This document shows, piece after piece, positions 8,250-18,216 of a DNA stretch of 52,892 nt. Made by a program: the position numbers and the translations under genes. The notes beneath the pieces were generated by a model. That model saw only the letters and a program-made list of their open reading frames with translations, was not told where the DNA came from and did no database searches. Numbering within the stretch: the stretch's first letter is position 1; each line of letters starts with the position of its first letter. Source of the stretch: Gordonia malaquae NBRC 108250 (GTDB taxonomy: Bacteria; Actinomycetota; Actinomycetes; Mycobacteriales; Mycobacteriaceae); assembly GCF_000344135.1 (NCBI RefSeq), contig NZ_BAOP01000033.1, forward strand, positions 1 through 52,892, given 5' to 3'.

Positions 8250-10094
8250 CTACTTGCCCTTCGCCTTGTCGCCGGCCTCGTCGGTCGAGAGCGCGGCGAC
8301 GAACGCCTCCTGGGGCACTTCCACGCGGCCGATCGTCTTCATGCGCTTCTTGCCCTCCTTCTGCTTCTCGAGGAGCTTGCGCTTACGACTGATGTCGCCG
8401 CCGTAGCACTTGGCGAGGACGTCCTTGCGGATCGCGCGGATGTTCTCGCGGGCGATGACCTTCGAGCCGATTGCGGCCTGGATCGGCACCTCGAACTGCT
8501 GCCTCGGGATCAGTTCCTTCAGCTTGTTGGTCATCTTGTTGCCGTAGGCGTACGCCGAGTCCTTGTGGACGATCGCACTGAACGCGTCCACGGCCTCACC
8601 CTGCAGCAGGATGTCGACCTTGACCAGGTCCGCCTCCTGCTCGCCCGCCTCTTCGTAGTCGAGGCTGGCATAGCCGCGAGTGCGTGACTTGAGGGCGTCG
8701 AAGAAGTCGAAGATGATCTCCGCCATCGGGAGGGTGTAGCGCATCTCGACACGGGTCTCGGACAGGTAGTCCATGCCGCCGAGCTCACCGCGTCGCGACT
8801 GGCACAGTTCCATGATCGAGCCGATGAACTCGCTCGGCGCGATCACCGTCGTCTTGACCACTGGCTCGAAGATGCTGCGGGTCTTCCCCTGCGGCCAGTC
8901 GGACGGGTTGGTGACGATCTGCTCGCTGCCGTCGTCCATCACCACGCGGTAGACCACGTTGGGGGCCGTCGAGATCAGGTTGAGGCCGAACTCGCGCTCG
9001 AGCCGCTCCCGGGTGATCTCCATGTGCAGGAGCCCGAGGAAGCCGCAGCGGAAACCGAAGCCGAGGGCTACGGACGTCTCCGGCTCGAAGGTGAGTGCAG
9101 CATCGTTGAGCTGCAGCTTCTCGAGCGCTTCGCGGAGCACCGGGTAGTCCGAGCCGTCCACCGGGTACAGGCCCGAGTAGACCATCGGGCGGGGTTCGCG
9201 GTAGCCGGTGAGCGCTTCGGTGGCACCGTTGCGCGCGCTGGTGACGGTGTCGCCGACCTTCGACTGTCGAACGTCCTTCACACCGGTGATCAGATAACCG
9301 ACCTCACCGACGCCGAGTCCCTTGGTGGCCTTGGGCTCTGGTGAGACGATGCCGACCTCGAGCAGTTCGTGCTGCGCGCCCGTCGACATCATGGCGATCT
9401 TCTCGCGCGGGACGATCCTGCCGTCGACCACACGAACGTAGGTGACGACGCCGCGGTAGGTGTCGTAGACGGAGTCGAAGATCATCGCGCGAGCGGGAGC
9501 GTCCGCGTCGCCGACCGGGGCCGGAATCTGGCGGACCGCTTCGTCGAGGAGCGCGGGCACACCTTCGCCGGTCTTGCCCGACACCCGCAACACGTCCTCC
9601 GGTTCGCAGCCGATGATGTGCGCGATCTCCGCCGCGTACTTGTCCGGGTCGGCTGCGGGCAGATCGATCTTGTTGAGGACCGGGATGATCGTCAGGTCGT
9701 TGTCCATCGCCAAGTACAGATTTGCGAGGGTCTGCGCCTCGATGCCCTGCGCGGCGTCGACCAACAGGATCGCGCCCTCACACGCCTCCAGCGCACGCGA
9801 CACCTCGTAGGTGAAGTCGACGTGACCCGGCGTGTCGATGAGGTGGATGACGTAGTCCTCGCCGTCCACCTGCCACGGAAGGCGCACGTTCTGCGCCTTG
9901 ATGGTGATGCCGCGCTCGCGCTCGATGTCCATGCGGTCGAGGTACTGGGCGCGCATGGCGCGCTCCTCGACGACGCCCGTGAGCTGCAGCATCCGGTCGG
10001 CGAGCGTCGACTTGCCGTGGTCGATGTGCGCGATGATGCAGAAGTTGCGGATCTTCGCGGGATCGGTGAACGTCGTATCAGCGAACGTGGAAAT
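8250..10094 (-). CDS. lepA: Elongation factor 4 (LepA), ribosome back-translocating GTPase
   Basis: A translational GTPase that acts on the ribosome. It shows G1 (AHIDHGKST), G3 (DTPGHVDF), G4 (NKIDLPAA), the EF4 domains and the LepA C-terminal domain ([34 protein letters not shown]). Conserved sequence starts at ISTFADTTF. No ATG, GTG or TTG lies at that point. A strong AAGGAG (10108-10103) lies 8 nt before an ATT (10094-10092) that would encode the first residue, so I place the start there, giving 614 residues. A GTG at 10175 would add 27 residues without family support, though longer N-termini are annotated in mycobacteria. Confidence 0.93.
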   Translation of the reverse strand: MSTFADTTFTDPAKIRNFCIIAHIDHGKSTLADRMLQLTGVVEERAMRAQYLDRMDIERERGITIKAQNVRLPWQVDGEDYVIHLIDTPGHVDFTYEVSRALEACEGAILLVDAAQGIEAQTLANLYLAMDNDLTIIPVLNKIDLPAADPDKYAAEIAHIIGCEPEDVLRVSGKTGEGVPALLDEAVRQIPAPVGDADAPARAMIFDSVYDTYRGVVTYVRVVDGRIVPREKIAMMSTGAQHELLEVGIVSPEPKATKGLGVGEVGYLITGVKDVRQSKVGDTVTSARNGATEALTGYREPRPMVYSGLYPVDGSDYPVLREALEKLQLNDAALTFEPETSVALGFGFRCGFLGLLHMEITRERLEREFGLNLISTAPNVVYRVVMDDGSEQIVTNPSDWPQGKTRSIFEPVVKTTVIAPSEFIGSIMELCQSRRGELGGMDYLSETRVEMRYTLPMAEIIFDFFDALKSRTRGYASLDYEEAGEQEADLVKVDILLQGEAVDAFSAIVHKDSAYAYGNKMTNKLKELIPRQQFEVPIQAAIGSKVIARENIRAIRKDVLAKCYGGDISRKRKLLEKQKEGKKRMKTIGRVEVPQEAFVAALSTDEAGDKAKGK

Positions 10095-10210
10095 CTCTAC
10101 TGCTCCTTGGCGTGATCGTCGGCCGGACTCGGGCCTGCCAGAGGCGGCCGACGACAGGGGTTCGCTCCAGTCTCCCACGACAGCGGCCCGAGCCGCGATT
10201 CGCCGTGCCG

Positions 10211-10951
10211 TCACCAGATCGCGATCACATACTTCCCGCGGTCGACTCGGTCTGCGAAGACAGTCACCGGCGTGCCCGGCGGAGGCGTCACCCCGGGCAC
10301 CCCCGAATACCGGTGGGTGAAGCGGTAGGTGGCGCCGGTGAGCGGGTCGTCGTATCGCGCGACCAGACTCCACACGGTCTTCGAACCGCCCTCGCTGTCG
10401 CTGACGCGTTCGGTGTGCACCGACTCGACCGCGGCCGCGAGGCGGTCTCCCGTGTCGACGATCGCCAGGTCACGCTTGCGCCGACGCCACTTCCATACGC
10501 TGAAGCCGATCCCGAGGCCTCCGAAGACCACTCCGAGGAGCAGCAGGACGCCCGGGCCGACCCACTCGACGACACCGGCGGCGCCGCCCAACCTCGCCTT
10601 GCCCGGGTCATCGGGCTCATAGTGCACGGTCACGGTGTCGCCCACCGACGGAGCCGGGTCCTGCGAGCCGGTCGGGGTATACCGATACTCGCGACCGTCG
10701 ACCGTGTAGGCGACGGTGATCCGATGACTGCGGTCACCGCCGGTGCCATAGGCGACGCTGTCGACGACAATTCCGCGAGTGCTCGCCGACGACAGATACG
10801 TCGGCGCGACGAGACTCGCCCACACGGCTCCGGCAACCAACAGGGGAACACCCACCAGGGTGAACACGATCCCGATGACGCCCTGCGGGCCGAGGCGACG
10901 CGCCTGCCGGACGGCGGCGGCCCGATCGAAGTCGTCGGACGGAGAAGTCAC
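10211..10951 (-). CDS. DUF3592-type membrane protein
   Basis: A 246-residue protein with two membrane helices ([23 protein letters not shown] near 25-47 and [22 protein letters not shown] near 130). The extracytoplasmic loop contains [16 protein letters not shown]...[18 protein letters not shown], the pattern of DUF3592 proteins. A second copy of this type of fold seems to follow after the basic WKWRRRKR segment ([18 protein letters not shown]...[17 protein letters not shown]). Function is unknown. It starts at a GTG. Confidence 0.8.
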   Translation of the reverse strand: MTSPSDDFDRAAAVRQARRLGPQGVIGIVFTLVGVPLLVAGAVWASLVAPTYLSSASTRGIVVDSVAYGTGGDRSHRITVAYTVDGREYRYTPTGSQDPAPSVGDTVTVHYEPDDPGKARLGGAAGVVEWVGPGVLLLLGVVFGGLGIGFSVWKWRRRKRDLAIVDTGDRLAAAVESVHTERVSDSEGGSKTVWSLVARYDDPLTGATYRFTHRYSGVPGVTPPPGTPVTVFADRVDRGKYVIAIW

Positions 10952-10973
10952 GGCACCCCCTCTATGACGGCGA

Positions 10974-10979
10974 TAGGCT
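10974..10979 (+). promoter_or_regulatory. -10 box (TAGGCT) of a leaderless promoter
   Basis: TAGGCT ends 7 nt before the ATG at 10987, and no Shine-Dalgarno sequence is present, consistent with a leaderless transcript. Confidence 0.45.
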
Positions 10980-10986
10980 CTGCGGC

Positions 10987-11655
10987 ATGGAGCACAGTGC
11001 GTCGCACATCGACGCGAACGGCGTCCGCGCAGACATCATCGCACCGGAGAGGCCCCGCGGGACGGTGATTCTCGCGCACGGAGCGGGCAGCAACCGGTCG
11101 TCGGCACTGCTCCGGGTGCTCAGTGAGGCGCTGGTGGCCCGCGGCTTGGTGGTAGCGCGGATCGATCTCCCGTATCGGCAGCAGCGCCCCAAGGGCCCGC
11201 CGTCTCCGGCCCGGTCGGGAGCGGACCGCGAGGGGATCCGCGCTGCCGTCGACGTGCTGCGCGAATCATCCGCAGGCCCGCTGATCATCGGCGGGCAGTC
11301 GTACGGGGGTCGGCAGGCATCGATGGTGGCCGCCGAGGACCCGCGGATCTGCGACGGTCTCCTGCTCACCTCATACCCGCTGCATCCGCCGGGCAAGCCG
11401 GAGAAGGCTCGCACCGAGCATCTTCCCCAGATCGTCGCGCCGACCCTGATCGTCCATGGACGCAGCGACGCGTTCGGGACGTCGGACGAGTTCGCGGACG
11501 CGATCACCTTGTTCGGCGGCCCCGTCCGCCTTCTGGAGATCGAGAAGGCCGACCACAGCCTCAAACCGGATCGGAGCGGCGTGGGTCCGGCGACGGCAGC
11601 GGCCGCCGACGAATGGCTGCTGCCTGCCGCGATCACGTTCGGAGCCGGGCGATGA
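10987..11655 (+). CDS. Alpha/beta hydrolase (KANL3/Tex30-like)
   Basis: A 222-residue cytoplasmic alpha/beta hydrolase. It shows the oxyanion strand with ILAHGAGSNRSS, the nucleophile elbow GGQSYGGRQ (Ser about residue 106), an Asp in LIVHGRSDAFG and a late His in IEKADHSLKP, so the catalytic triad looks complete. The family includes small hydrolases of unknown substrate, often annotated as dienelactone-hydrolase-like. The stop overlaps the start of the PemK-like gene by 4 nt. Confidence 0.88.
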   Translation: MEHSASHIDANGVRADIIAPERPRGTVILAHGAGSNRSSALLRVLSEALVARGLVVARIDLPYRQQRPKGPPSPARSGADREGIRAAVDVLRESSAGPLIIGGQSYGGRQASMVAAEDPRICDGLLLTSYPLHPPGKPEKARTEHLPQIVAPTLIVHGRSDAFGTSDEFADAITLFGGPVRLLEIEKADHSLKPDRSGVGPATAAAADEWLLPAAITFGAGR

Positions 11656-12050
11656 GCGGCCACGGCCGCCCGACCGCGGAGTTCGCACGGACTATCGCAT
11701 ACGCACCGGACCTCGACGGCGCCGCGGATCCGGGAGAGATCGTGTGGACGTGGGTGCCGTTCGAGGAGGACCCGCAACAGGGCAAGGACCGCCCGGTCCT
11801 AGTGGTCGGGAGGGACGGCGACCACCTGCTGGGCCTCATGCTGTCGAGCAAGGACTATCACCGGGGCGACTCCGACTGGCAGTCGATCGGCACCGGGTCG
11901 TGGGACGCCGACCGGCGTGAGAGCTTCGTTCGCCTCGACCGGGTGCTCACGGTCGAGGAGAACGGGATTCGCCGGGAGGGCGCGGTCTGTGAATCGAACC
12001 GATTCGACGCGGTCGCCGACGTCCTCCGCGAACGGTTCGGCTGGACGTAG
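11652..12050 (+). CDS. PemK/MazF-family protein
   Basis: A 132-residue protein resembling the PemK/MazF fold: GEIVWTWVPFEEDPQQGKDRPVLVV at the N-terminal strand-loop, followed by LLGLMLSSKDYH and a DWQSIGTGSWD segment. MazF-type toxins are mRNA endoribonucleases, but this chromosomal actinobacterial lineage usually has no recognisable antitoxin, and none is visible here. I chose the ATG overlapping the hydrolase stop (ATGA). A longer start would lie inside the hydrolase. RNase activity is an inference from the family. Confidence 0.72.
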   Translation: MSGHGRPTAEFARTIAYAPDLDGAADPGEIVWTWVPFEEDPQQGKDRPVLVVGRDGDHLLGLMLSSKDYHRGDSDWQSIGTGSWDADRRESFVRLDRVLTVEENGIRREGAVCESNRFDAVADVLRERFGWT

Positions 12051-12067
12051 CACGGCCCGGCGCTCCC

Positions 12068-13156
12068 CTAACGCCGCAGCGCGTGCGCTCGGCGACGGGC
12101 GGCCCGCACCACGTTCCCCACCCGCGTCTTGAGGCGGACGGGCGGCTCGACGATCGTCGAGGCCTTCACCCACTGGGCGATCGCGTCGAGAGCAGCGTCG
12201 AATGCCTCGTCCCGACTCACCGACGCTGCCGCGTCGCCGCCGACCGCCACACGAAGATCGTCGACGGCGCCGTACACCGGGTAGCCCGCGTCGAGTATCT
12301 GTTGCACCATCTCGTCCGATTTCGCAGCAGCCCACTCCTGCTGATCAGACGTGAGACCGATGGGTGCGCCACCGTCTACCGCGAACATCACTTCACCGAT
12401 CAGAACGTTCTTGACCAGGCGTTCGTACCTGTGCCATTCGACGTCCTCCGGCTGCAGGCGCGTGTTGAGGTTCCGCAGGAACTCCGTCTGCGCCGCAGAG
12501 AGTGAACTGTTGTCACTCGCGGCCTTCGCAGGCAGCGACGCCGGGTCGACCGACAGCACCGCCAGGAAGCGTTCCCACAATCCGTCGCCCGGAACGGACG
12601 CCCCTTTCGCGGGAACCGTGACTATGTGAACCCGCTCCGGCCCCACTTCCGCCGCCCAGTCGGCCGCGATCCGCACGTGATCCTGAAACTCCCAGAAGGG
12701 CTCGTCGCCGCCGGCTCGGCCGATCGACTCGACGAACTCGTCCAGCGTCGCGCGCCGCTGGTTCTTGACGTTCTCCTGCCAGACGGACGGAACCTGCCGA
12801 CCGAGGTCGCGCACGGTGAGGATCACGTGCACGTCGGCGAACGACAGATCGTCGACGAGACGCCTGATGTGTGCGGGTCCGGCGTTCGCGAACAGTTCAT
12901 GGGAGACGACGCTGCGTCCGCTCCACGACCGCATCTGCGCGATCATCGCGGGCCATTTGTCCGCGTGCTCGGGGGCGGCCCAGTCGAGGTACCGCTCCGG
13001 CTGGAGGTGAGTCGCAGCGTGGAAGTGATCGTCGATCCACTTCCCCGGATAGAGAAGTCCCTGGGTCATCGCGTGGTCGCGGTTACGCCATAGGCGACCT
13101 TGGAGGTACGTTGTGCCGGTCTTCGGCAGTCCGACGTGAATGAAGACTGTAGACAT
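12068..13156 (-). CDS. Sulfotransferase-like protein
   Basis: A 362-residue protein. The first strand and loop STVFIHVGLPKTGTTYLQ match the 5'-phosphosulfate-binding loop of PAPS-dependent sulfotransferases, and HVILTVRDLGRQVPSVW matches the 3'-phosphate-binding region with Arg and Ser. The acceptor is unknown; sulfated glycolipids or cell-surface sugars would be candidates in this order. The start at 13156 puts the conserved loop near the N-terminus, as is usual; an upstream GTG/ATG would add 12 residues. It is a solitary gene with a basic C-terminus. Confidence 0.82.
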   Translation of the reverse strand: MSTVFIHVGLPKTGTTYLQGRLWRNRDHAMTQGLLYPGKWIDDHFHAATHLQPERYLDWAAPEHADKWPAMIAQMRSWSGRSVVSHELFANAGPAHIRRLVDDLSFADVHVILTVRDLGRQVPSVWQENVKNQRRATLDEFVESIGRAGGDEPFWEFQDHVRIAADWAAEVGPERVHIVTVPAKGASVPGDGLWERFLAVLSVDPASLPAKAASDNSSLSAAQTEFLRNLNTRLQPEDVEWHRYERLVKNVLIGEVMFAVDGGAPIGLTSDQQEWAAAKSDEMVQQILDAGYPVYGAVDDLRVAVGGDAAASVSRDEAFDAALDAIAQWVKASTIVEPPVRLKTRVGNVVRAARRRAHALRR

Positions 13157-13339
13157 GATGACCACGACCGTACTGGTCACGCCCGCGTGCACTCACGATT
13201 TGGGCGCGTCCCGCCGCGCTGGTAAAGTCGTCTGCTGTTGCGCTTGAAGCCGATCGCCCTGCGGTCGCTGAGCGCTGCCCGAAACTAGCAAACGCACGAC
13301 CGACCCCGGTCGCGGAGTTACGACGAGAAGGATAATCGC

Positions 13340-13600
13340 GTGGCAAACATCAAGTCGCAGATCAAGCGGAACAAGACCAACGAGGCGCGCCGTCAGCGCA
13401 ACCAGTCGATCAAGTCGGCTCTGCGCACCGCCCTCCGCAACTTCCGCGAGACCGTCGCCTCGGGCGACAAGGACAAGTCGGCCGAGCTGCTCGTCAGCAC
13501 CAGCCAGCAGCTCGACAAGGCTGTCACCAAGGGTGTCATCCACAAGAACCAGGCCGCCAACAAGAAGTCGGCCATGGCTCTCGCTGTCAACAAGATCTGA
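13340..13600 (+). CDS. rpsT: 30S ribosomal protein S20
   Basis: The 86-residue S20 protein binds 16S rRNA in the body of the small subunit. It has the typical [20 protein letters not shown] start and a C-terminal [13 protein letters not shown] segment. The start codon is GTG, preceded by GAGAAGGA at suitable spacing. It is monocistronic, with a strong terminator downstream, and convergent with holA. Confidence 0.97.
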   Translation: MANIKSQIKRNKTNEARRQRNQSIKSALRTALRNFRETVASGDKDKSAELLVSTSQQLDKAVTKGVIHKNQAANKKSAMALAVNKI

Positions 13601-13664
13601 CGCGCCGCGGGCTCACGCCCGCCTCGCGGACACCGTCCGCGCCATATCTGAACAGCTGTGTAAG

Positions 13665-13699
13665 AACCCCGGTGGTGTCCACGCGACCACCGGGGTTTT
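13665..13699 (+). terminator. Rho-independent terminator of rpsT
   Basis: A perfect 12-bp stem (13665-13676 / 13686-13697) with a 9-nt loop runs into TTTT. The left arm starts with AA, so it may also stop transcription from holA on the other strand. Confidence 0.9.
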
Positions 13700-13705
13700 C
13701 GCGTG

Positions 13706-14665
13706 TCAGCGTCGGCGAGGACGAAGCTGAGCGACCGTGGAGACCGCATGCTCGAGGGCGTAGTCCATGTCCGCAGCTTGGCCTTTGACATCGCCGTTGA
13801 GCTGCGCGACGACGAGCATCGCCTTTCCGATCGACTCCGAGTCCCACGCGCGGGCCTGCCCCTGCAGCTTGCCGACGCGCCCCGGCGGCATGCCCAGTTC
13901 TGACGCGACTGAGAACTTGTCGGCGCCGCCCATCGATCGAACACGGGCGATGCCGAACACGGCTTCAGCGAGCGCGTCGGCGAGCAGCACCCGAGCGGTC
14001 CCCCGGTGCTGCGCCCAGGCGAGCGATTCCATGGCGCCTGCCAGGTCGCCGGTGACGGCCTTGTCGGCGACTTCGAACCCGGTCACCTCGGCGCGGCCGG
14101 TGTAATAGGTGCGGACGGCGTTCGCGTCCACCTTGCCGCCCGTGTCGGCCGCCAACTGGTGACAGGCCGCGGACAGTTCACGGAGATCTGAGCCCACCAT
14201 GTCGGTCACGAGCTCGACCACTTCGGGGCTCGCCCGAACACCGATCTCCCGGAACTCGGATCGGACGAAGTCCGCCCGCTCGTTCGGCCATTTCGGCGCG
14301 ACGCACGCGAACTCCTGGGCACCGGCCTTCTGCAGCAGCCCGACCATCGACTTCTGCCGACCACCGCCGGAGTGGACGATCACCATGGTGATCCCTTCGG
14401 GCACCGAGGTCGCGGTCGCCGCGATCAGTCCCGCGGGCTCCTTACCGGCGGCGTCGGCCGCCTCGACGACCACGACGCGCTCATCCGCGAACAGGGAGGG
14501 GCTGAGGAGTTCAGCCAGTTCCGGCGCCGTCACCTCGCCCGCCCGAACTCGAGTCACTGGCACGTCGACTCCGGCTTCACGGCGGCGTTCAGCGGTGATG
14601 CGCGAGATCACGCGACCGGTCAGGAAGTCGTCGTCTCCGAGGAGGAGGAACAGGCGGTCGCTCAC
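13706..14665 (-). CDS. holA: DNA polymerase III subunit delta
   Basis: Clamp-loader subunit that opens the beta sliding clamp, 319 residues. It begins DRLFLLLGDDDFLTGRVI and has the AAA+-like delta fold with ELAELLSPSLFADERVVVVE and the C-terminal helical collar. The GTG at 14665 is preceded by GGAAGG at good spacing. An upstream ATG at 14716 would add 17 residues and lie in the copper operator region. Location next to rpsT and comEC matches Mycobacterium. Confidence 0.94.
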   Translation of the reverse strand: MSDRLFLLLGDDDFLTGRVISRITAERRREAGVDVPVTRVRAGEVTAPELAELLSPSLFADERVVVVEAADAAGKEPAGLIAATATSVPEGITMVIVHSGGGRQKSMVGLLQKAGAQEFACVAPKWPNERADFVRSEFREIGVRASPEVVELVTDMVGSDLRELSAACHQLAADTGGKVDANAVRTYYTGRAEVTGFEVADKAVTGDLAGAMESLAWAQHRGTARVLLADALAEAVFGIARVRSMGGADKFSVASELGMPPGRVGKLQGQARAWDSESIGKAMLVVAQLNGDVKGQAADMDYALEHAVSTVAQLRPRRR

Positions 14666-14714
14666 GGGTCCATCCTTCCAGACGTCCGACAACACCGGCC
14701 AGCCCCCTTGCGCC

Positions 14715-14767
14715 ATACCCTTAAGGGGTATAGGTTCATGAGTGTTGGAGATACCTACAGGGGGTAT
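14715..14767 (+). promoter_or_regulatory. Two CsoR-type copper operators in front of copZ
   Basis: Two 17-bp sites of the pattern ATACC-N7-GGTAT occur at 14715-14731 and 14751-14767, each with GGGGTAT on the right. Their starts are 36 bp apart. They resemble the G/C-rich inverted repeats bound by CsoR-type copper repressors. No csoR gene is in the window, so the regulator must act from elsewhere. The sites also lie close upstream of holA. Confidence 0.6.
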
Positions 14768-14789
14768 CAACGAGTGAAGGGCGAAGACG

Positions 14790-15002
14790 ATGGCCGCACA
14801 TGAGTACCAGGTGACCGGAATGACCTGCGGACACTGCGAGATGTCCGTCCGCGAAGAGGTCGGAGAGATCTCGGGTGTCACCGACATCCAGGTGAGCGCA
14901 CAGACCGGACTCCTCGTGGTCACCGCGTCGGGCGACATCGACGACGCAGCCGTCCTCGCCGCAGTCGAGGAGGCCGGCTACTCAGCGGTGCCGGCCCGAT
15001 GA
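14790..15002 (+). CDS. copZ: Copper chaperone CopZ
   Basis: A 70-residue ferredoxin-fold heavy-metal-associated protein with the metal-binding MTCGHC motif near residues 11-16. It carries Cu(I) in the cytosol and hands it to the copper-exporting ATPase. The start follows GAAGGGC. Its stop overlaps the start of the next gene by 4 nt. It is the first gene of the operon behind the two palindromic operators. Confidence 0.95.
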   Translation: MAAHEYQVTGMTCGHCEMSVREEVGEISGVTDIQVSAQTGLLVVTASGDIDDAAVLAAVEEAGYSAVPAR

Positions 15003-15892
15003 AGGCGGGCACCCGGCTCGCGTTGTACACAGCAGGCTTGGCAGTGGCGTTCGGAGCGGCTTTCGGCATCTCCGGCGTCGTCGTCCCGGACAGCGTCGTG
15101 ACGGCATGGACTGACCGGTCGACCAGCGATTCCCACGGCGGCGAGCACGGCGGGGAGCAGCCCGGCACACACCAGCCCGCCGGGGTGTCAGCGAGTGCCG
15201 CAGGCCTGACCCTCTCCCCCGTCGAGGCCCCGTCGACCGTCGGAGCCGCCGGAACCCTTCGCTTCGCGATCCTCGACGACCACGGAGCACCGGTGACCAG
15301 GTACACCAGGACACATGACAAGGATCTGCACCTGATCGTGGTGCGAAGCGACGGCGCGAACTACGCACACCTGCATCCGGTCCTCGACCCGTCGACGGGA
15401 ACATGGTCGGTGCCGTGGACTCCGAACGCGGCGGGCTCCTATCGGGTCTACGCGGACTTCACACCGACCGGAGACGATGCCGAAGGCGTCACCCTGACGC
15501 GCACGGTGCAGGTCGCAGGCGATTTCACTCCGATCACCCCCGTGGTCCGCACCACCGCGCAGGTCGACGGGTTCACCGTCGTCCTCAACGGCGGACTGGT
15601 CGCCGGTTCGTCGAGCGATCTTCGGCTCACCGTCTCCCGCGGCGGGAGGCCGGTCACGGACCTCGAACCGTATCTCGGAGCGTTCGGTCACCTCGTCGCG
15701 CTCCGCGACGGTGACCTGGCGTTCCTTCACGTCCATCCCGACGGCCCCGAACCCGGTCCGGGCGCGCGCGGAGGGCCCGAGATCCGATTCGCCGCCGAAA
15801 CACCCACCGCCGGACGCTATCTCCTCTACCTGGACTTCCAAGTGGACGGCACAGTCCACACCGCAGAGTTCGTCCTCGACGCAACCCGCTGA
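14999..15892 (+). CDS. Secreted His-rich duplicated protein of the copper operon
   Basis: A 297-residue protein with one N-terminal membrane or signal segment (LALYTAGLAVAFGAAFGISGVVV, about 8-29) and a His-rich linker (DSHGGEHGGEQPGTH). Two similar beta-rich lobes follow, at about residues 82-156 and 200-282. Lobe 1 has HLIVVRSDGANYAHLHPV then SYRVYADF; lobe 2 has HLVALRDGDLAFLHVHPD then RYLLYLDF. The paired HLHP/HVHP motifs look like metal sites, and the position between copZ and copA implies extracytoplasmic copper binding. I know no named function. A CSTX- or FixH-like relation is possible but not shown. Confidence 0.85.
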   Translation: MKAGTRLALYTAGLAVAFGAAFGISGVVVPDSVVTAWTDRSTSDSHGGEHGGEQPGTHQPAGVSASAAGLTLSPVEAPSTVGAAGTLRFAILDDHGAPVTRYTRTHDKDLHLIVVRSDGANYAHLHPVLDPSTGTWSVPWTPNAAGSYRVYADFTPTGDDAEGVTLTRTVQVAGDFTPITPVVRTTAQVDGFTVVLNGGLVAGSSSDLRLTVSRGGRPVTDLEPYLGAFGHLVALRDGDLAFLHVHPDGPEPGPGARGGPEIRFAAETPTAGRYLLYLDFQVDGTVHTAEFVLDATR

Positions 15893-15913
15893 TCAGGGCA
15901 GAAAGGAAACACG

Positions 15914-18178
15914 ATGAGCAGTCAATCGACAACCGTGATCGGCCCCGACATCGAACTCGAGATCGGCGGCATGACGTGTGCGTCCTGTGCGAATCGCATC
16001 GAGCGGAAACTGAACAAACTGGACGGCGTGTCGGCGACGGTCAACTACGCCACCGAGAAGGCCAAGGTCACCGTGCCCGAGGGGTACGACCCTGCACTGC
16101 TCGTCGCTGAAGTGGAGAAGACCGGATACTCGGCAGCACTGCCGAAGCCGCCGCAGTCCTCGGCCGCTCCGGCGTCCGCGGACGACGACGCAGACCCGGA
16201 ACTGACCTCTCTGCGCCAGCGGTTGATCGGGTCCATCGTGCTGACCGTGCCGGTGATCGCGATGGCGATGGTTCCGGCGTTCCAGTTCGAGTACTGGCAG
16301 TGGGCGTCGCTCACGTTGGCGGCGCCGGTGATCGTGTGGGCGGCGTGGCCGTTCCACAAGGCTGCGTGGGCCAACCTCAAGCACGGAACCGCAACGATGG
16401 ACACCCTCATCTCGATGGGAACGTCCGCGGCCTTCCTGTGGTCGTTGTACGCCCTGTTCTTCGGGACCGCGGGCACTCCGGGCATGACCCACCCGTTCGA
16501 GTTGACAGTCGCCCCGTCGGACGGAGCGGCGAACATCTACCTCGAAGCGGCTGCGGGCGTGACGATGTTCATCCTCGCCGGCCGCTACTTCGAGAAGCGC
16601 TCGAAGCGGCAGGCGGGCGCGGCACTGCGCGCGCTCCTCGAACTCGGTGCGAAAGAGGTCGCGGTGCTCCGCGACGGTGTCGAGGTGAAGATCGCCGTCG
16701 ACGACCTCCGTGTGGGTGACGAGTTCGTCGTCCGACCGGGCGAGAAGATCGCCACCGACGGTGTTGTGGTGTCGGGTTCGTCCGCGGTGGACGCGTCGAT
16801 GCTCACCGGAGAGTCGGTGCCCGTCGAGGTCACGACCGGTGACGCCGTCACCGGCGCGACTGTCAATGCGGGCGGACGTCTCGTCGTCCGTGCCACGCGA
16901 ATCGGTTCGGACACCCAACTCGCCCAGATGGCGCGTCTCGTCGAGGACGCACAGACCGGGAAAGCAGAGGTCCAACGCCTGGCGGACCGGATCTCCGGAG
17001 TGTTCGTCCCGATCGTGATCGTCATCGCTGTCGTCGCGCTCGGAGCGTGGCTCGGCGCCGGGTTCCCGATCTCCGCCGCTTTCACCGCCGCGGTTGCGGT
17101 CCTGGTGATCGCCTGCCCGTGTGCACTCGGGCTCGCGACTCCGACGGCACTGCTCGTCGGGACCGGCCGCGGCGCCCAAATGGGTGTCCTCATCAAGGGC
17201 CCCGAGGTGCTCGAATCCACCCGCTCCGTCGACACGGTGGTCCTGGACAAGACCGGTACCGTCACGACGGGAAAGATGGAGCTCGTCGACGTCGTCGTGG
17301 AGTCCGGTGTGTCCCGCACCGACGTCCTGCGTCTGGCCGGCGCCGTGGAGAACGCATCGGAGCATCCGATCGCGCAGGCCATCGCGGCAGGCGCAGCAGG
17401 CGAAGTCGGCATGCTCGACGTCCCCGAGGACTTCGCCAACGTCGAGGGCAAGGGTGTGCAAGGAGTGGTCGACGGCAGGGCCGTGATCGTCGGCCGAGAG
17501 TCGTTGCTTGCCGACTGGTCACAGCATCTCTCCGCCGAAGTCGCAGCCGCGAAAGCTGCGGCCGAGGGTGAGGGCAAAACTGTCGTCGCCGTCGGGTGGG
17601 ACGGGCAGGCTCGAGCGATCCTCGTCGTCGCGGACACTGTCAAGGAGACGAGCGCCGAAGCCGTCGCCGGGTTGAGGGCTCTCGGACTGACTCCCGTCCT
17701 CCTCACCGGTGACAACAAGGCCGTCGCCGAGCGAATCGCCGCCGAGGTCGGGATCGACGAGGTCATCGCCGAGGTGCTCCCGACGGACAAGGTCGACGTC
17801 GTCACGCGTCTACAGCGTGAAGGCAAGGTCGTGGCGATGGTCGGCGACGGTGTGAACGACGCACCGGCGCTCGCCCAGGCCGACCTCGGACTCGCGATGG
17901 GAACGGGCACTGACGTCGCCATCGAAGCGTCCGACATCACGCTGGTCCGCGGCGACCTTCGGAACGCTGTCGATGCGATTCGACTGTCTCGCAAGACTCT
18001 CCGAACCATCAAGAGCAACCTGTTCTGGGCCTTCGCCTACAACGTCGCGGCCATCCCGGTGGCGGCGCTCGGCATGCTCAACCCAATGCTCGCAGGAGCG
18101 GCGATGGCGTTCTCCAGCGTCTTCGTCGTCGGCAACAGCCTCCGTCTCCGCGGCTTCACCAGCGTCACCGACAGCTGA
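15914..18178 (+). CDS. copA: Copper-exporting P-type ATPase
   Basis: A P1B-type ATPase of 754 residues that exports Cu(I) across the inner membrane. It has an N-terminal heavy-metal domain (MTCASC near residue 20), the actuator motif TGES, the membrane CPC motif at 401-403 ([15 protein letters not shown]), the phosphorylated DKTGT at 445-449, the HP motif in SEHPIAQAI and GDGVNDAP near the end. The final membrane pair contains [10 protein letters not shown] and [15 protein letters not shown], typical of Cu(I) pumps. AAAGGA precedes the start. Confidence 0.96.
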   Translation: MSSQSTTVIGPDIELEIGGMTCASCANRIERKLNKLDGVSATVNYATEKAKVTVPEGYDPALLVAEVEKTGYSAALPKPPQSSAAPASADDDADPELTSLRQRLIGSIVLTVPVIAMAMVPAFQFEYWQWASLTLAAPVIVWAAWPFHKAAWANLKHGTATMDTLISMGTSAAFLWSLYALFFGTAGTPGMTHPFELTVAPSDGAANIYLEAAAGVTMFILAGRYFEKRSKRQAGAALRALLELGAKEVAVLRDGVEVKIAVDDLRVGDEFVVRPGEKIATDGVVVSGSSAVDASMLTGESVPVEVTTGDAVTGATVNAGGRLVVRATRIGSDTQLAQMARLVEDAQTGKAEVQRLADRISGVFVPIVIVIAVVALGAWLGAGFPISAAFTAAVAVLVIACPCALGLATPTALLVGTGRGAQMGVLIKGPEVLESTRSVDTVVLDKTGTVTTGKMELVDVVVESGVSRTDVLRLAGAVENASEHPIAQAIAAGAAGEVGMLDVPEDFANVEGKGVQGVVDGRAVIVGRESLLADWSQHLSAEVAAAKAAAEGEGKTVVAVGWDGQARAILVVADTVKETSAEAVAGLRALGLTPVLLTGDNKAVAERIAAEVGIDEVIAEVLPTDKVDVVTRLQREGKVVAMVGDGVNDAPALAQADLGLAMGTGTDVAIEASDITLVRGDLRNAVDAIRLSRKTLRTIKSNLFWAFAYNVAAIPVAALGMLNPMLAGAAMAFSSVFVVGNSLRLRGFTSVTDS

Positions 18179-18216
18179 TCTCCCACCCCACTGAACACTC
18201 ACGAAAGGGCACCACC

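Noticed and set aside
15893..17461. A 522-codon minus-strand frame opposite copA
   Set aside because: An antisense shadow of the P-type ATPase, rich in His, Arg and Gly without domain motifs.
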